Origin: Antrihabitans auranticaus
Lineage (GTDB): Bacteria > Actinomycetota > Actinomycetes > Mycobacteriales > Mycobacteriaceae
DNA: 64,000 bases
Assembly: GCF_016481275.1 (NCBI RefSeq)
Contig: NZ_JAEMNW010000005.1
Location: 62,001-126,000 of the forward strand
Reading direction: 5' to 3'
The position numbers and the translations under genes are program-made. The notes below the pieces were generated by a model, which saw only the letters and a list, made by a program, of their open reading frames with translations, made no database searches and was not told the DNA's origin. This document shows, one piece after another, positions 55,073 through 63,776 of the stretch (position 1 is its first letter; each line of letters opens with the position of its first letter).

Positions 55073-56260
55073 TCAGCGACGGCGCAACCTCGCATGCGCC
55101 CGCGCCAAACGCTCGACGGCTTCTTCCAGAACCGGCGCCGAACCCGTCGTGAAGCACAGTCGCATCGAGTTGCGCAGGTCGTCGTGGACGGCGAACGCCG
55201 ATCCCGGAACGAAAGCGACACCCTCGTCGACAGCCGCAGCCAGCAGCGCGGTCGTGTCGGTTCCGTCGCAGAAATCGACCCAGCAGAACATGCCGCCGGC
55301 AACATCGGTGCGGTGGACCGCACCGCCGAACGTCGCGTCGATCGCCCCGCACAACACCTTCGCCCGTTCGCCGTAGGCCGCACGCACGCGCGTCAGATGC
55401 GCCGCCAACCAGTCCGTGTCCGTCAACACCTCGGCAGTGATCTGGTGGGTCAACGCCGAACCACAGAGGTCCGCGCTCTGCTTGAGCAGTTCGACAGCAC
55501 GACACACCTTGCTCGGCCCGGCCAGCCAACCGGTACGCAGGGCCGGCGCCACGGTCTTCGACGCGCTCGACAGGCGAATCACATGATCCGAATACGTGGC
55601 GACGGGCGCAGGTGCAGGCGCATCGAACCAGATCTCGCCGTACGGATCGTCCTCGATCACCCAGAAGCCGTACTGTTGCGCCAGCTGCGCCAACCGCTGC
55701 CGTCGCCGCGGCGCGAGCGTCACACCGCCCGGATTGTGGAAATTGCTGACAGTGTGGACGACAGTCGGCCGGACGCCATCGCGAAGCAGTTCCGCCAACA
55801 GCTCGACCCGCATGCCGTCGGCATCGAGCGGAAGCGCGCGAATCTGCGCCTCGGCATTCCGGAATACCTGAAGCGCGCCGGTATAGGCCGGATCTTCGAC
55901 GACGACCACAGCACCCGGATCCAGCAACACCTGCGCCAAGAGGCTCAGCGCCTGCTGCGACCCGTGCGTCACGACGATCTCGTCGGGTGCGATCGTTCGC
56001 CCGCACAGCACCGACTCTCGCTGCGCCAGCACGGCTTTGAGACCGGGCCAGCCATTCGTCTCCGTGTACTGGACGGCGCCGAGCGAACCTAGCGCGTTCT
56101 TCGCCGCAACCGCGATGCGGTCCCGGTCGATGAGCTCGGGATCGGGTAACCCACCGGCGAGGCTGATGATGTCCGGCTGCGAGGTGATCGTCAGCAGGTC
56201 GCGAATGGCGGAACTGCTGTTGTTGCCGGTACGACGGGCGAGAGCAGGCAATGCAGACAT
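55073..56260 (-). CDS. PLP-dependent aminotransferase (2-aminoadipate aminotransferase-like)
   Basis: A 395-residue fold-type I aminotransferase of the MocR-related/LysN-like group, without an N-terminal DNA-binding domain. Visible blocks are SLAGGLPDPELID, THGSQQALSLLAQVLLDPG, NFHNPGGVTL, the PLP-binding DDPYGEIWF and the lysine Lys235 in SSASKTVAPALRTGW. Members act on 2-aminoadipate, aromatic or branched amino acids; with lat, pcd and an HglS-like gene 12 kb away, 2-aminoadipate is an attractive candidate (inference). An LtbR/NdgR-like motif and leader hairpins lie upstream. Confidence 0.85.
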   Translation of the reverse strand: MSALPALARRTGNNSSSAIRDLLTITSQPDIISLAGGLPDPELIDRDRIAVAAKNALGSLGAVQYTETNGWPGLKAVLAQRESVLCGRTIAPDEIVVTHGSQQALSLLAQVLLDPGAVVVVEDPAYTGALQVFRNAEAQIRALPLDADGMRVELLAELLRDGVRPTVVHTVSNFHNPGGVTLAPRRRQRLAQLAQQYGFWVIEDDPYGEIWFDAPAPAPVATYSDHVIRLSSASKTVAPALRTGWLAGPSKVCRAVELLKQSADLCGSALTHQITAEVLTDTDWLAAHLTRVRAAYGERAKVLCGAIDATFGGAVHRTDVAGGMFCWVDFCDGTDTTALLAAAVDEGVAFVPGSAFAVHDDLRNSMRLCFTTGSAPVLEEAVERLARAHARLRRR

Positions 56261-56288
56261 GGGTACTCCGAAAAGGCAGAAGCCGATT

Positions 56289-56333
56289 CCCCGGGTCTGC
56301 GGGGCTGAGACGGTAGGCCGTTGTAGCGGCCTA
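56289..56333 (-). repeat. two leader hairpins before the aminotransferase
   Basis: TAGGCCG-N6-CGGCCTA at 56314-56333 and CCCCG-N6-CGGGG at 56289-56304 would both form hairpins in the predicted leader of about 90 bases, with no leader peptide obvious. Confidence 0.4.
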
Positions 56334-56356
56334 TCGACTATCGCACAGCGGAAACC

Positions 56357-56362
56357 ATCATA
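56357..56362 (-). promoter_or_regulatory. -10 of the aminotransferase gene
   Basis: TATGAT on the minus strand, about 100 bases before ATG 56260. Confidence 0.5.
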
Positions 56363-56373
56363 TGAAATCTATT

Positions 56374-56388
56374 TCTCATATAGTGAGA
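56374..56388. promoter_or_regulatory. LtbR/NdgR-like motif
   Basis: TCTCATATAGTGAGA is a palindrome with TCTCA and TGAGA arms and contains CATATAGTGAGA, matching the CA(T/C)ATAGTGAGA motif described for the IclR-family regulator LtbR of Corynebacterium. It sits just upstream of the -10, close to the lpdA stop. Confidence 0.5.
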
Positions 56389-56390
56389 CG

Positions 56391-57794
56391 TCAGTCGAGA
56401 TCGTCGTGCCGCATCAGCTGCCTGGCAGCCTCGATGACGGATCCCGACAGCGACGGGTACACCGAGAAGGTCTGCGCCAGATCGTTCACCGACAAATTGT
56501 TCTGCACCGCTATCGCGATCGGCAGGATCAACTCCGACGCGACCGGAGCGACCACGACGCCGCCGATGACGACGCCTGTCGCAGGCCTGCAGAAGATCTT
56601 CACGAAGCCGCGGCGCAGGCCCGACATCTTCGCGCGCGGATTCGTATTCAGCGGCAGCATCACGGTGCGCGCCGGCACCTCACCGTTGTCGATTGCGTTC
56701 TGGCTGACGCCGACCGTCGCTATCTCGGGCCGCGTGAACACCGCCGACGCGACGGTCTTGAGCTTGATCGGGCTGACACCCTCGCCGAGTGCGTGGTACA
56801 TCGCGATCCGGCCCTGCATCGCAGCGACGGATGCGAGCAGCAGCAGACCGGTACAGTCACCGGCCGCGTAGATGCCGGAAACCGTTGTCCGGGAAACGCG
56901 ATCGACGCGCAGGTAGCCACCGGAATCCAGCTCGATACCGACCTTTTCCAGGCCGAGCCCATTGGTGTTGGGAACCGAACCGACGGTCATCAGCGCGTGC
57001 GAGCCCTCGACGGTCCGCCCGTCGGACAGTGTGACGACCACGCCGTTCTCGGTGCGGGCGACCGTATCCGCGCGGGCATGCTTGACCAGCTTCACACCGC
57101 GCTCTGCCAGCGCGTCCTCGAGGACCAGTGCGGCATCGGCGTCCTCGTGTGGCAGCACGCGGTCGCGGCTCGAGACCGACGTGACCGCTACGCCCATCTC
57201 GGTATACGCCGACACGAACTCGGCGCCGGTGACGCCGGAACCGACGACAACAAGGTGTTCTGGCAGCGCTTCGAGGTCGTAGAGCTGCCGCCAGTTCAGA
57301 ATGCGCTCACCGTCGGGTTCGGCACCGCGCAGCACGCGCGGACTGGCGCCCGTCGCGATCAGGACGACTTCGGCATCGATCACGCGTTCGGTACCGTCCG
57401 ACAACTCGGCGCGGACCTGATGAGCAGCAAGCCCGATTCGCGGATCGATCAGCTCACCACGGCCCGAGAGCACCTCGACACCGACCGTCTGCAAGCGCGC
57501 GCGGATGTCGCTCGACTGAGCATGCGCCAGGCTTCTGACGCGCGAATGAACTTGCGGGAGCGAAATCTTGGCCTGTTCCGGGTCGAGATTGATACCCAGA
57601 TCGTTGGCTCGGCGCAGGTCGGTACGGACACCGGTCGATGCGATGAACGTTTTCGACGGCACGCAGTCGTACAACACGCAGGCGCCGCCGAGCCCATCGG
57701 AGTCGATCAGGCTGACGGACGCCCCGTGCTGCGCAGCGACCAGCGCCGCCTCGTATCCCGCTGGGCCGCCGCCGATTATCACGATCCGAGTCAT
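56391..57794 (-). CDS. lpdA: NAD(P)H:quinone reductase of the flavoprotein disulfide reductase family
   Basis: Homologue of LpdA (Rv3303c), which in M. tuberculosis is a NAD(P)H-dependent quinone reductase and not a true lipoamide dehydrogenase. The 467-residue protein has the FAD loop IIGGGPAGYEAA, the redox segment GGACVLYDCVPSKT with Cys39 and Cys44, the NAD loop VVGSGVTGAEF and AAGDCTG. The two cysteines are retained, yet the C-terminal His-Glu pair of real disulfide reductases is absent (SVYPSLSGS). ATG 57794 follows TACGTT by six bases (leaderless). It shares no start with its neighbour; it diverges from the GGCT gene. Confidence 0.9.
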   Translation of the reverse strand: MTRIVIIGGGPAGYEAALVAAQHGASVSLIDSDGLGGACVLYDCVPSKTFIASTGVRTDLRRANDLGINLDPEQAKISLPQVHSRVRSLAHAQSSDIRARLQTVGVEVLSGRGELIDPRIGLAAHQVRAELSDGTERVIDAEVVLIATGASPRVLRGAEPDGERILNWRQLYDLEALPEHLVVVGSGVTGAEFVSAYTEMGVAVTSVSSRDRVLPHEDADAALVLEDALAERGVKLVKHARADTVARTENGVVVTLSDGRTVEGSHALMTVGSVPNTNGLGLEKVGIELDSGGYLRVDRVSRTTVSGIYAAGDCTGLLLLASVAAMQGRIAMYHALGEGVSPIKLKTVASAVFTRPEIATVGVSQNAIDNGEVPARTVMLPLNTNPRAKMSGLRRGFVKIFCRPATGVVIGGVVVAPVASELILPIAIAVQNNLSVNDLAQTFSVYPSLSGSVIEAARQLMRHDDLD

Positions 57795-57800
57795 GCCATA

Positions 57801-57806
57801 AACGTA
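57801..57806 (-). promoter_or_regulatory. leaderless -10 of lpdA
   Basis: TACGTT, six bases before ATG 57794. Confidence 0.5.
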
Positions 57807-57879
57807 TTCGAGACGACCGGACGCCGCACGGCAGTCCTGCAAAGATCCCCCGTTGCTTCGCGGGACCGGCGCGCCACGA

Positions 57880-57885
57880 TAGGCT
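57880..57885 (+). promoter_or_regulatory. leaderless -10 of the gamma-glutamylcyclotransferase gene
   Basis: TAGGCT, seven bases before GTG 57893. Confidence 0.6.
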
Positions 57886-57892
57886 GGCCGTC

Positions 57893-58357
57893 GTGCCGAT
57901 TTATGCCGCGTATGGATCGAATATGGACCCGGAGCAGATGCTGCTGCGCTGTCCGCATTCGCCGATGTCGGGAACCGGCTGGCTCAACGGCTGGCGGCTC
58001 ACTTTCAGCGGTGGTGACATCGGCTGGGAAGGTGCCCTCGCGACAGTTGTCGAGGAGCCTGGCTCCCGTGTTTTCGTCGTCTTGTACGACGTATCGGACG
58101 AGGACGAACAGCGTCTCGACCGGTGGGAGGGCTCCGAACTCGGCATCCATCGCAAGATCCGGCTGCGCGTGGACACCGACGAACAGCCCGTGCTCGCCTG
58201 GCTCTACGTCATGGACGCCTACGAGGGCGGTCTACCCTCTGCCCGGTATATCGGCGTGATGGCAGACGCGGCCGAAAAGGCAGGCGCACCTGACGAATAC
58301 GTCCACGACCTCCGGACCCGTAACAGCCGAAACGTTGGTCCCGGACCCTTCGCTTGA
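57893..58357 (+). CDS. gamma-glutamylcyclotransferase-fold protein
   Basis: A 154-residue protein of the GGCT/AIG2-like family, which cleaves gamma-glutamyl-amines or dipeptides and gives 5-oxoproline. The YGSN loop is at residues 7-10 right after the first strand (IYAAYGSNM), and the catalytic Glu is probably Glu79 in LDRWEG. Rv3304-like by position. The GTG is preceded by a leaderless -10. It ends four bases before the convergent amiA1 gene. The substrate is unproven. Confidence 0.88.
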   Translation: MPIYAAYGSNMDPEQMLLRCPHSPMSGTGWLNGWRLTFSGGDIGWEGALATVVEEPGSRVFVVLYDVSDEDEQRLDRWEGSELGIHRKIRLRVDTDEQPVLAWLYVMDAYEGGLPSARYIGVMADAAEKAGAPDEYVHDLRTRNSRNVGPGPFA

Positions 58358-58361
58358 CCGC

Positions 58362-59525
58362 TCAGGCCGACGCCAGCACAAGATTCACCATCACCTGAAC
58401 GCCCACCGCCAGCGCCCGTTCGTCGAGGTCGAACGTCGGTTGGTGAATATCGTGCGGTTTACCCTCGCCCGACCACACGCCGAGCCGCGCCATCGCACCC
58501 GGCACTTCTTCGAGGTACCAGGAAAAGTCTTCGCCACCGCCCGATTGCTGGGTATCGGCGAGCGCGTCGGGTCCGATCACGCGAATGGCGTCCTCGAAAA
58601 TGCGCGTCGAATGCTCGTCGTTGACCACCGGCGGCACGCCGCGTTTGTAGTTCAGTTCGTAGCGGACGCCCGTCGGCGCCAGCAGGCCGTGCACGATTTC
58701 CCTGACCATCGGCTCGAGCGAGACCCAGGTGTCGTGATCGCCCGTCCGCACTGTTCCGGTCAGCATGCCGGTCTGCGGGATTGCATTCGGCGCCTTCCCC
58801 GCGCTGACCGCACCCCAGACCATCACGGTGCTGGTTCGCGGATCGATGCGCCTGCTGAGCATTCCCGGTAGCCCCGTGATGACCGTTCCGATCGCGTAGA
58901 CGAGATCGGTCGTCAGGTGTGGCCGGGACGTGTGCCCGCCGGGTGAGTCGAGCACCAACTCGACGGTGTCGGCCGCGGACGTGATCGCACCGACGCGGAT
59001 GCCGACTCTGCCGACCTCGAGACGCGGATCGCAATGCAGTGCGAAGATTCGCGAAACACCGCTCATCGCACCGGTATCCACGACGTCGAGCGCGCCACCC
59101 GGGAACACTTCCTCGGCCGGCTGGAACACCAGACGCACGCCGACCGGCAGCGATGGCGCGGCGGCGAGTGCCAGCGCCGCGCCGATCAGCACCGTGGTGT
59201 GCGCGTCGTGACCACAGGCGTGTGAGACGCCGGGAACGGTCGACGCATAGGTCGCTCCGGTGAATTCCTGCAACGGCAGAGCATCCATGTCGGCGCGGAG
59301 TGCAACTCGCTGACCGTCCGGCCCGATATCGCACACGACGCCCGTGCCACCGGGGAGCACCTTCGGATCCAATCCAGCGGCCGTCAGCTTCGAGACCACG
59401 AACTCCGTCGTCGCGTACTCGTTGCGGGCCAACTCGGGGTTTGCGTGAATGTGGCGACGCCAGCCCGACAGTTCGCCACCGTGGCGAGCGAGCCAGTCGT
59501 GGGCAATTTTGCTGTTCTCGATCAT
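58362..59525 (-). CDS. amiA1: M20 family amidohydrolase
   Basis: A 387-residue zinc carboxypeptidase/amidohydrolase of the M20 family (hippurate hydrolase/IAA-amino-acid hydrolase group), matching Rv3305c. Metal ligands are visible: the Cys-His pair in SHACGHDAHTT, Glu-Glu in QPAEEVFPGG, and His near LHCDPRLEVG; the dimerisation lid carries GGHTSRPHLTTD. Substrates are N-acyl or N-aryl amino acids, not settled. Its ATG overlaps the amiB1 stop by four bases, so the pair is coupled. Confidence 0.9.
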   Translation of the reverse strand: MIENSKIAHDWLARHGGELSGWRRHIHANPELARNEYATTEFVVSKLTAAGLDPKVLPGGTGVVCDIGPDGQRVALRADMDALPLQEFTGATYASTVPGVSHACGHDAHTTVLIGAALALAAAPSLPVGVRLVFQPAEEVFPGGALDVVDTGAMSGVSRIFALHCDPRLEVGRVGIRVGAITSAADTVELVLDSPGGHTSRPHLTTDLVYAIGTVITGLPGMLSRRIDPRTSTVMVWGAVSAGKAPNAIPQTGMLTGTVRTGDHDTWVSLEPMVREIVHGLLAPTGVRYELNYKRGVPPVVNDEHSTRIFEDAIRVIGPDALADTQQSGGGEDFSWYLEEVPGAMARLGVWSGEGKPHDIHQPTFDLDERALAVGVQVMVNLVLASA

Positions 59526-60718
59526 CTGCCCGCCCTCGCGTTCGCTCGAACTGCGACTCCCGCAGCCAACCGTTCCCGCGAAGACTCTTCTGACAGGACG
59601 CGAATCACCGTGCGCGCCAGCGCCTGTGCGCCGTCGAGCACCGCGCGATCAGCGGATGCATTCACGCTCGCGGCGGCAAAGCCGGGCTGATGCGTGACGG
59701 CACCGCCGGAATCGATGCCGATGACCGGATGTATGCCCGGCAAGACGTTCGTGACGTTGCCCATGTCTGTGCTACCCAGCGGTCGCAGTCCTTCCAACCC
59801 AGGCGCGAGCGGCGTACGCCCCATCGCGGTTATCTCCGAACGGTACGCATCGGCTAACTCGGCGTCGGGCGTCAACTCCGTGTAGGTCGGTGCAACCGTT
59901 CGGATATCGAAACTACAGCCTGCGGCCATCGCACCTGCGGCAAAACAAGCTTCCGCGCGTTCGCGAAGTTGTTCCAGCGACGCGGTCGACCGGGCGCGCA
60001 GGTAATACAGCATCTCCGCGTGACCGGGCACGATGTTCGGCGCGATCCCACCGTCGCTGACGATTCCGTGCAACTGCTGACCCGGCGCCAGATGCTGACG
60101 CAACAAGCCGAGCCCGACCTGCGCGACGGTCACCGCATCCGCGGCATTGCGACCGAACTCGGGCGCGGCCGACGCGTGCGCCTCACGGCCGGTGAACGCG
60201 ATCGCCAGGTCGGCGAGTGCGAGCGAGCGGACACCGACGATGTCCTCAGGTCCCGGATGCACCATCAGGGCGGCCGCGACGTCGTCGAACACTCCAGCGT
60301 CGAGCATCAGAATCTTGCCGCCGCCACTCTCCTCGGCCGGCGTTCCGATCACACGCACCGTGATTGCGTGCCGGTCGGCAAACTCGGCGAGCGCCAGCCC
60401 GGCACCGACCGCCGCCGCGGCGATGACATTGTGACCGCACGCGTGTCCGATTTCGGGAAGGGCGTCGTACTCGGCGCACACGCCGATGACCAGGTCACCG
60501 CTGCCGAAGCTCGCCTCGAAGGCCGTCGGCAGACCGGCGACCTCGGTGCGTACCTCGAATCCGCGCTGCGTCAACAGTTCGATCAACTTTGCCGAACTCT
60601 TGAACTCGGCAAACGCCAGCTCCGGTTCGCCATGAATGGAGTGGGACAGCTCGATCAGATCCGACGACGCAGCACTGACCACGGACGCGATGTCCGCAGT
60701 GTCCACATCGGAAAGCAT
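59522..60718 (-). CDS. amiB1: M20 family amidohydrolase
   Basis: A 398-residue second M20 enzyme, Rv3306c-like, of the aminobenzoyl-glutamate hydrolase (AbgB) style. GHACGHNVIAAAA holds the first metal residues, GTPAEESGGGK the Glu pair, and a VHPGPEDIVG segment follows; the second half has the STDMGNVTNVLPGIHP signature. ATG 60718 has a GAGAGA site close by. Together with AmiA1 it may degrade peptidoglycan-derived or folate-like amides (inference). Confidence 0.9.
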   Translation of the reverse strand: MLSDVDTADIASVVSAASSDLIELSHSIHGEPELAFAEFKSSAKLIELLTQRGFEVRTEVAGLPTAFEASFGSGDLVIGVCAEYDALPEIGHACGHNVIAAAAVGAGLALAEFADRHAITVRVIGTPAEESGGGKILMLDAGVFDDVAAALMVHPGPEDIVGVRSLALADLAIAFTGREAHASAAPEFGRNAADAVTVAQVGLGLLRQHLAPGQQLHGIVSDGGIAPNIVPGHAEMLYYLRARSTASLEQLRERAEACFAAGAMAAGCSFDIRTVAPTYTELTPDAELADAYRSEITAMGRTPLAPGLEGLRPLGSTDMGNVTNVLPGIHPVIGIDSGGAVTHQPGFAAASVNASADRAVLDGAQALARTVIRVLSEESSRERLAAGVAVRANARAGR

Positions 60719-60760
60719 TCTCTCAGTGTCGCACTAGCAGAAGCGTCTCCGAGTGCCGCA

Positions 60761-61459
60761 TCAGCCGAACTTCAGGTTCTCCGGTGTGTTCGGAGTGTTG
60801 AGTGCGGCGAGGACGGGTGCGTGCAGGTCCGTCTTGATCCTGGTCAAGTTCGGGCCACGGTTGCTCGCCAGCCCGGCCGCGCGCTCGACAGCGGCGGCGA
60901 GCACGCCGTCACCTTCCGCGGTCGCGTCGACGATTCCCTTTGCGAGAGCCTCCGGTCCGCCGAGCCGGTCGCCCGTCGTCATCGTCGCGACCGCCACCTG
61001 ACTGCCGAGCCGGCCCGTGATCAGCGCGTTCATCCCGATCGTGAACGGCATGTTCAGCTTGACCTCGGGAAGCGTGTAGAAGCCGCGATCGCTCTTCATC
61101 ACGCGGAAATCGTGCGATGTCGCGGTCATCGCACCGGCTCCGAAAGCATGTCCGTTGATTGCGGCAACGGTCGGCAGCTGGAACGTGAGCAGCCTGGCGA
61201 AGATCGAATGGACGCGGTCCAGGTACCAGTGCATCTTGTCCAGGTTGCCGAACAGCCAGTCGGTGTCGAGTCCGTTGGAGTAGAACTTCCCGGTCGCGGT
61301 GGTGACCAGGGAGGCTTGCCCTTCAGACGCCTCTACCTCGTCGAGGTTTGCGTGCACCTCGTCGATCCAGTCCGGATGAAAGCGATTCTCGCTGTCTGTC
61401 TGTCCCTCGTTGCCGAGGTAGAGGATGAAAACGTCGCCTTCGCGCTGCAGGTATGGCAT
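60761..61459 (-). CDS. enoyl-CoA hydratase/isomerase family protein
   Basis: A 232-residue crotonase-superfamily protein. The oxyanion-hole region is [18 protein letters not shown] and the second half shows [21 protein letters not shown], the canonical GAG strand; [11 protein letters not shown] holds a single Glu where hydratases use two, so an isomerase or unassigned activity is possible. ATG 61459 follows TATCCT by six bases (leaderless). It diverges from punA over 44 bases. Frame remains open upstream without protein-like text. Confidence 0.87.
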   Translation of the reverse strand: MPYLQREGDVFILYLGNEGQTDSENRFHPDWIDEVHANLDEVEASEGQASLVTTATGKFYSNGLDTDWLFGNLDKMHWYLDRVHSIFARLLTFQLPTVAAINGHAFGAGAMTATSHDFRVMKSDRGFYTLPEVKLNMPFTIGMNALITGRLGSQVAVATMTTGDRLGGPEALAKGIVDATAEGDGVLAAAVERAAGLASNRGPNLTRIKTDLHAPVLAALNTPNTPENLKFG

Positions 61460-61465
61460 ACGAGG

Positions 61466-61471
61466 AGGATA
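61466..61471 (-). promoter_or_regulatory. leaderless -10 of the enoyl-CoA hydratase gene
   Basis: TATCCT, six bases before ATG 61459. Confidence 0.55.
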
Positions 61472-61489
61472 GAGACACGGCCGTCCCAA

Positions 61490-61495
61490 TAGAGT
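61490..61495 (+). promoter_or_regulatory. leaderless -10 of punA
   Basis: TAGAGT followed by eight bases and ATG 61504. This decides the start over an upstream in-frame ATG at 61453. Confidence 0.55.
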
Positions 61496-61503
61496 GGTGG
61501 CCC

Positions 61504-62283
61504 ATGGAAGCCACGCAGGCCGCCGCGTCGATCGCAGAGCGCTCCGGGATCGCCGAACACCGTGTCGCGATCGTTCTCGGTTCCGGCTGGCAACAGGCCG
61601 CGGCCCAGCTCGGCGAACCGACAGCGGCGATCCCGATGACCGAGTTGGCGGGGTTCGCGCCGCCGGCCGCCGCAGGTCACGTGGGCACTGTGCTGTCGGT
61701 GGACGTGGCAGGCACGCCGGTGCTCGTGATGATGGGCCGCAGTCACCTCTACGAAGGCTTCCCGGTCGGCCAGATCGTGCACCCCATCCGCACGGCATGT
61801 GCCGCTGGTGCGAAAACCGTCATCCTCACCAATGCCGCGGGCGGCATCCGCGACGGCCTGCGGGTCGGTGAGCCTGTCCTCGTCAGCGACCACATCAACC
61901 TGACCGGTCGATCACCGTTGCTCGGGGCCGAATTCGTCGACCTCGTCGATGCGTACGCTCCGGAACTACGCGAGATCGCGAAGGGCGTCGACCCGGCATT
62001 GACCGAAGGCGTCTACGCGGGCGTCGCCGGACCCCAGTACGAAACGCCTGCCGAGATCCGGATGCTGCGAACGATCGGCGCGGACCTCGTCGGTATGTCG
62101 ACGGTGCACGAAACGATCGCTGCCCGCTCCCTCGGCGCGCGCGTGCTCGCCATCTCCCTGGTCACCAATCTCGCGGCGGGCGTGACCGGTGCGCCCTTGA
62201 ATCACGCCGAAGTGCTCGCCGAAGGGCAGGCAGCTGCGGCGCGGATCGGCCGGTTGCTCCGCGATGTGGTGGCCGAGTTGTGA
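61504..62283 (+). CDS. punA: purine nucleoside phosphorylase
   Basis: Trimeric-type PNP cleaving inosine and guanosine with phosphate; equals Rv3307 (annotated deoD). The 259-residue protein has the phosphate loop VLGSGW near residue 24, [19 protein letters not shown] and the [14 protein letters not shown] and [12 protein letters not shown] segments typical of class I PNP. The gene overlaps pmmB by four bases (ATGA or GTGA-type), so purine salvage and pentose-phosphate or hexose-phosphate mutase are on one mRNA. Confidence 0.95.
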   Translation: MEATQAAASIAERSGIAEHRVAIVLGSGWQQAAAQLGEPTAAIPMTELAGFAPPAAAGHVGTVLSVDVAGTPVLVMMGRSHLYEGFPVGQIVHPIRTACAAGAKTVILTNAAGGIRDGLRVGEPVLVSDHINLTGRSPLLGAEFVDLVDAYAPELREIAKGVDPALTEGVYAGVAGPQYETPAEIRMLRTIGADLVGMSTVHETIAARSLGARVLAISLVTNLAAGVTGAPLNHAEVLAEGQAAAARIGRLLRDVVAEL

Positions 62284-63776
62284 GTGCGTTGCACTTCGGC
62301 ACCGCCGGACTGCGGGGCCCGATGCAGGACGGTCCCGACGGCATGAACGTCGCCGCGGTGCTCTCGGCGACAGCCGGTCTGTGCGCGTGGCTGCGCGACC
62401 GCTGCCTCGGTGGCGGGATCGTGGTCGTCGGGTACGACGCTCGCCACAACTCAGCCACTTTCGCCGACGCAGCTGCGGAAGTACTTGCCGCCGCTGGCTT
62501 TTCGGTCCGCCTATTCCCCCGGCCGCTGCCGACCCCGGTGACGTCGTTCGCGGTCAAGGCGCTGGACGCCGTCGCCGGCATTCAGATCACCGCGTCGCAC
62601 AACCCACCCGCCGACAACGGCTACAAGGTATTCGTCTCCGGTGGCGCACAACTTGTTTCGCCCGCCGATCGCGAGATCGAGGCAGCGATCGCCCGGATCG
62701 GACCGGTCGACGAGATTCCGCGCGCACCCGTCACGCCGATCGACGACGACCTCCTGCAGAGATATATCGCCCGCGCCGCAGGACTGCCGCGCGGCACGCA
62801 TCGCGACCTGCGCATCGCGGCGACGCCGCTGCACGGAGTCGGCGGCGAAACGCTGCTCGCGGTCCTGCGGGCGGCGGGATTCGGCGACGTCCACGTGGTC
62901 GACGAGCAGTTCGAGCCGGACCCCGATTTTCCGACGGTCTCCTTTCCCAATCCCGAAGAGCCCGGGGCGGCTGACCGGGTGCTCGCGCTGGCTGAACGGG
63001 TTCGGGCAGACGTTGCAATCGCGCTCGATCCCGACGCGGACCGGTGCGCGGTCGGCATACCCGGACCGGACGGCTGGCGAATGCTGACCGGCGACGAGAC
63101 CGGTGCCCTGCTCGGCAACTACGTGCTGACCGGCGCGAAGCCGGATTCACTGGTCGCAAGCACCGTCGTGTCGTCCCGGCTGCTGGCGAAACTCGCACCC
63201 GCCCGCGGAGCGCGGCACGCTGAAACTCTCACCGGCTTCAAGTGGCTCGTCCGCGCAGGCCAGGGCCTTGTGTATGCATATGAGGAAGCCATGGGCTACT
63301 GCGTCGACCCGACCTTCGTGCGGGACAAAGACGGGATCAGTGCGGCCGTCCTCGTTGCCGACCTGGCCGCGGACTGTAAAGCTGCCGGCCTCGATCTGGC
63401 GCAGGTGCTCGACGAGCTTGCGATCGAGTTCGGGCTGCATCGGGGCGATCAGGTCGCGCATCGAGTCGAGAGGCTCGCCGATATCACCGATACGATGGCC
63501 GTTCTGCGCGCCGACCCGCCGCCGACGCTTGCGGGCAGGTCCGTCACCGTGACCGATCTCGCGCAACGACGGGGCCAAATGCGCACCGACGCACTGATCT
63601 TCGAGGCGAACGGTGCACGGGTCGTGGTTCGGCCCTCGGGTACCGAACCGAAGCTGAAGTGCTATCTCGAAGTCGTCGAACCGGTAGCGGGCAACGCCGA
63701 CCTCCCACGCGCACGCGAGGCCGCCGCGAAAACACTTGCACAGCTGCGGGATTACTGCCTGACGATCACCGGTTAG
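62280..63776 (+). CDS. pmmB: phosphomannomutase/phosphopentomutase-like enzyme
   Basis: A 498-residue alpha-D-phosphohexomutase, Rv3308-like. The phosphoserine loop is [14 protein letters not shown], the metal loop [10 protein letters not shown], the sugar loop YEEAMGYCV and the phosphate-binding [11 protein letters not shown]. Linkage with punA suggests a ribose-1-phosphate to ribose-5-phosphate (phosphopentomutase) activity, in addition to mannose/glucose phosphates (inference). GTG start overlaps the punA stop. Its last four bases overlap the convergent upp gene. Confidence 0.93.
   Translation: MSALHFGTAGLRGPMQDGPDGMNVAAVLSATAGLCAWLRDRCLGGGIVVVGYDARHNSATFADAAAEVLAAAGFSVRLFPRPLPTPVTSFAVKALDAVAGIQITASHNPPADNGYKVFVSGGAQLVSPADREIEAAIARIGPVDEIPRAPVTPIDDDLLQRYIARAAGLPRGTHRDLRIAATPLHGVGGETLLAVLRAAGFGDVHVVDEQFEPDPDFPTVSFPNPEEPGAADRVLALAERVRADVAIALDPDADRCAVGIPGPDGWRMLTGDETGALLGNYVLTGAKPDSLVASTVVSSRLLAKLAPARGARHAETLTGFKWLVRAGQGLVYAYEEAMGYCVDPTFVRDKDGISAAVLVADLAADCKAAGLDLAQVLDELAIEFGLHRGDQVAHRVERLADITDTMAVLRADPPPTLAGRSVTVTDLAQRRGQMRTDALIFEANGARVVVRPSGTEPKLKCYLEVVEPVAGNADLPRAREAAAKTLAQLRDYCLTITG

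Noticed and set aside
56299-56313. CTGAGA within a GC-rich hairpin, like part of a TPP riboswitch
   Set aside because: It lies on the plus strand with no downstream gene in that direction and the other conserved TPP elements are absent.
56037-58259. Open frame of about 740 codons on the plus strand across the aminotransferase, lpdA and GGCT genes
   Set aside because: It spans three unrelated genes antisense or out of frame and reads as arginine/aspartate/histidine-rich text, typical of a GC artefact.
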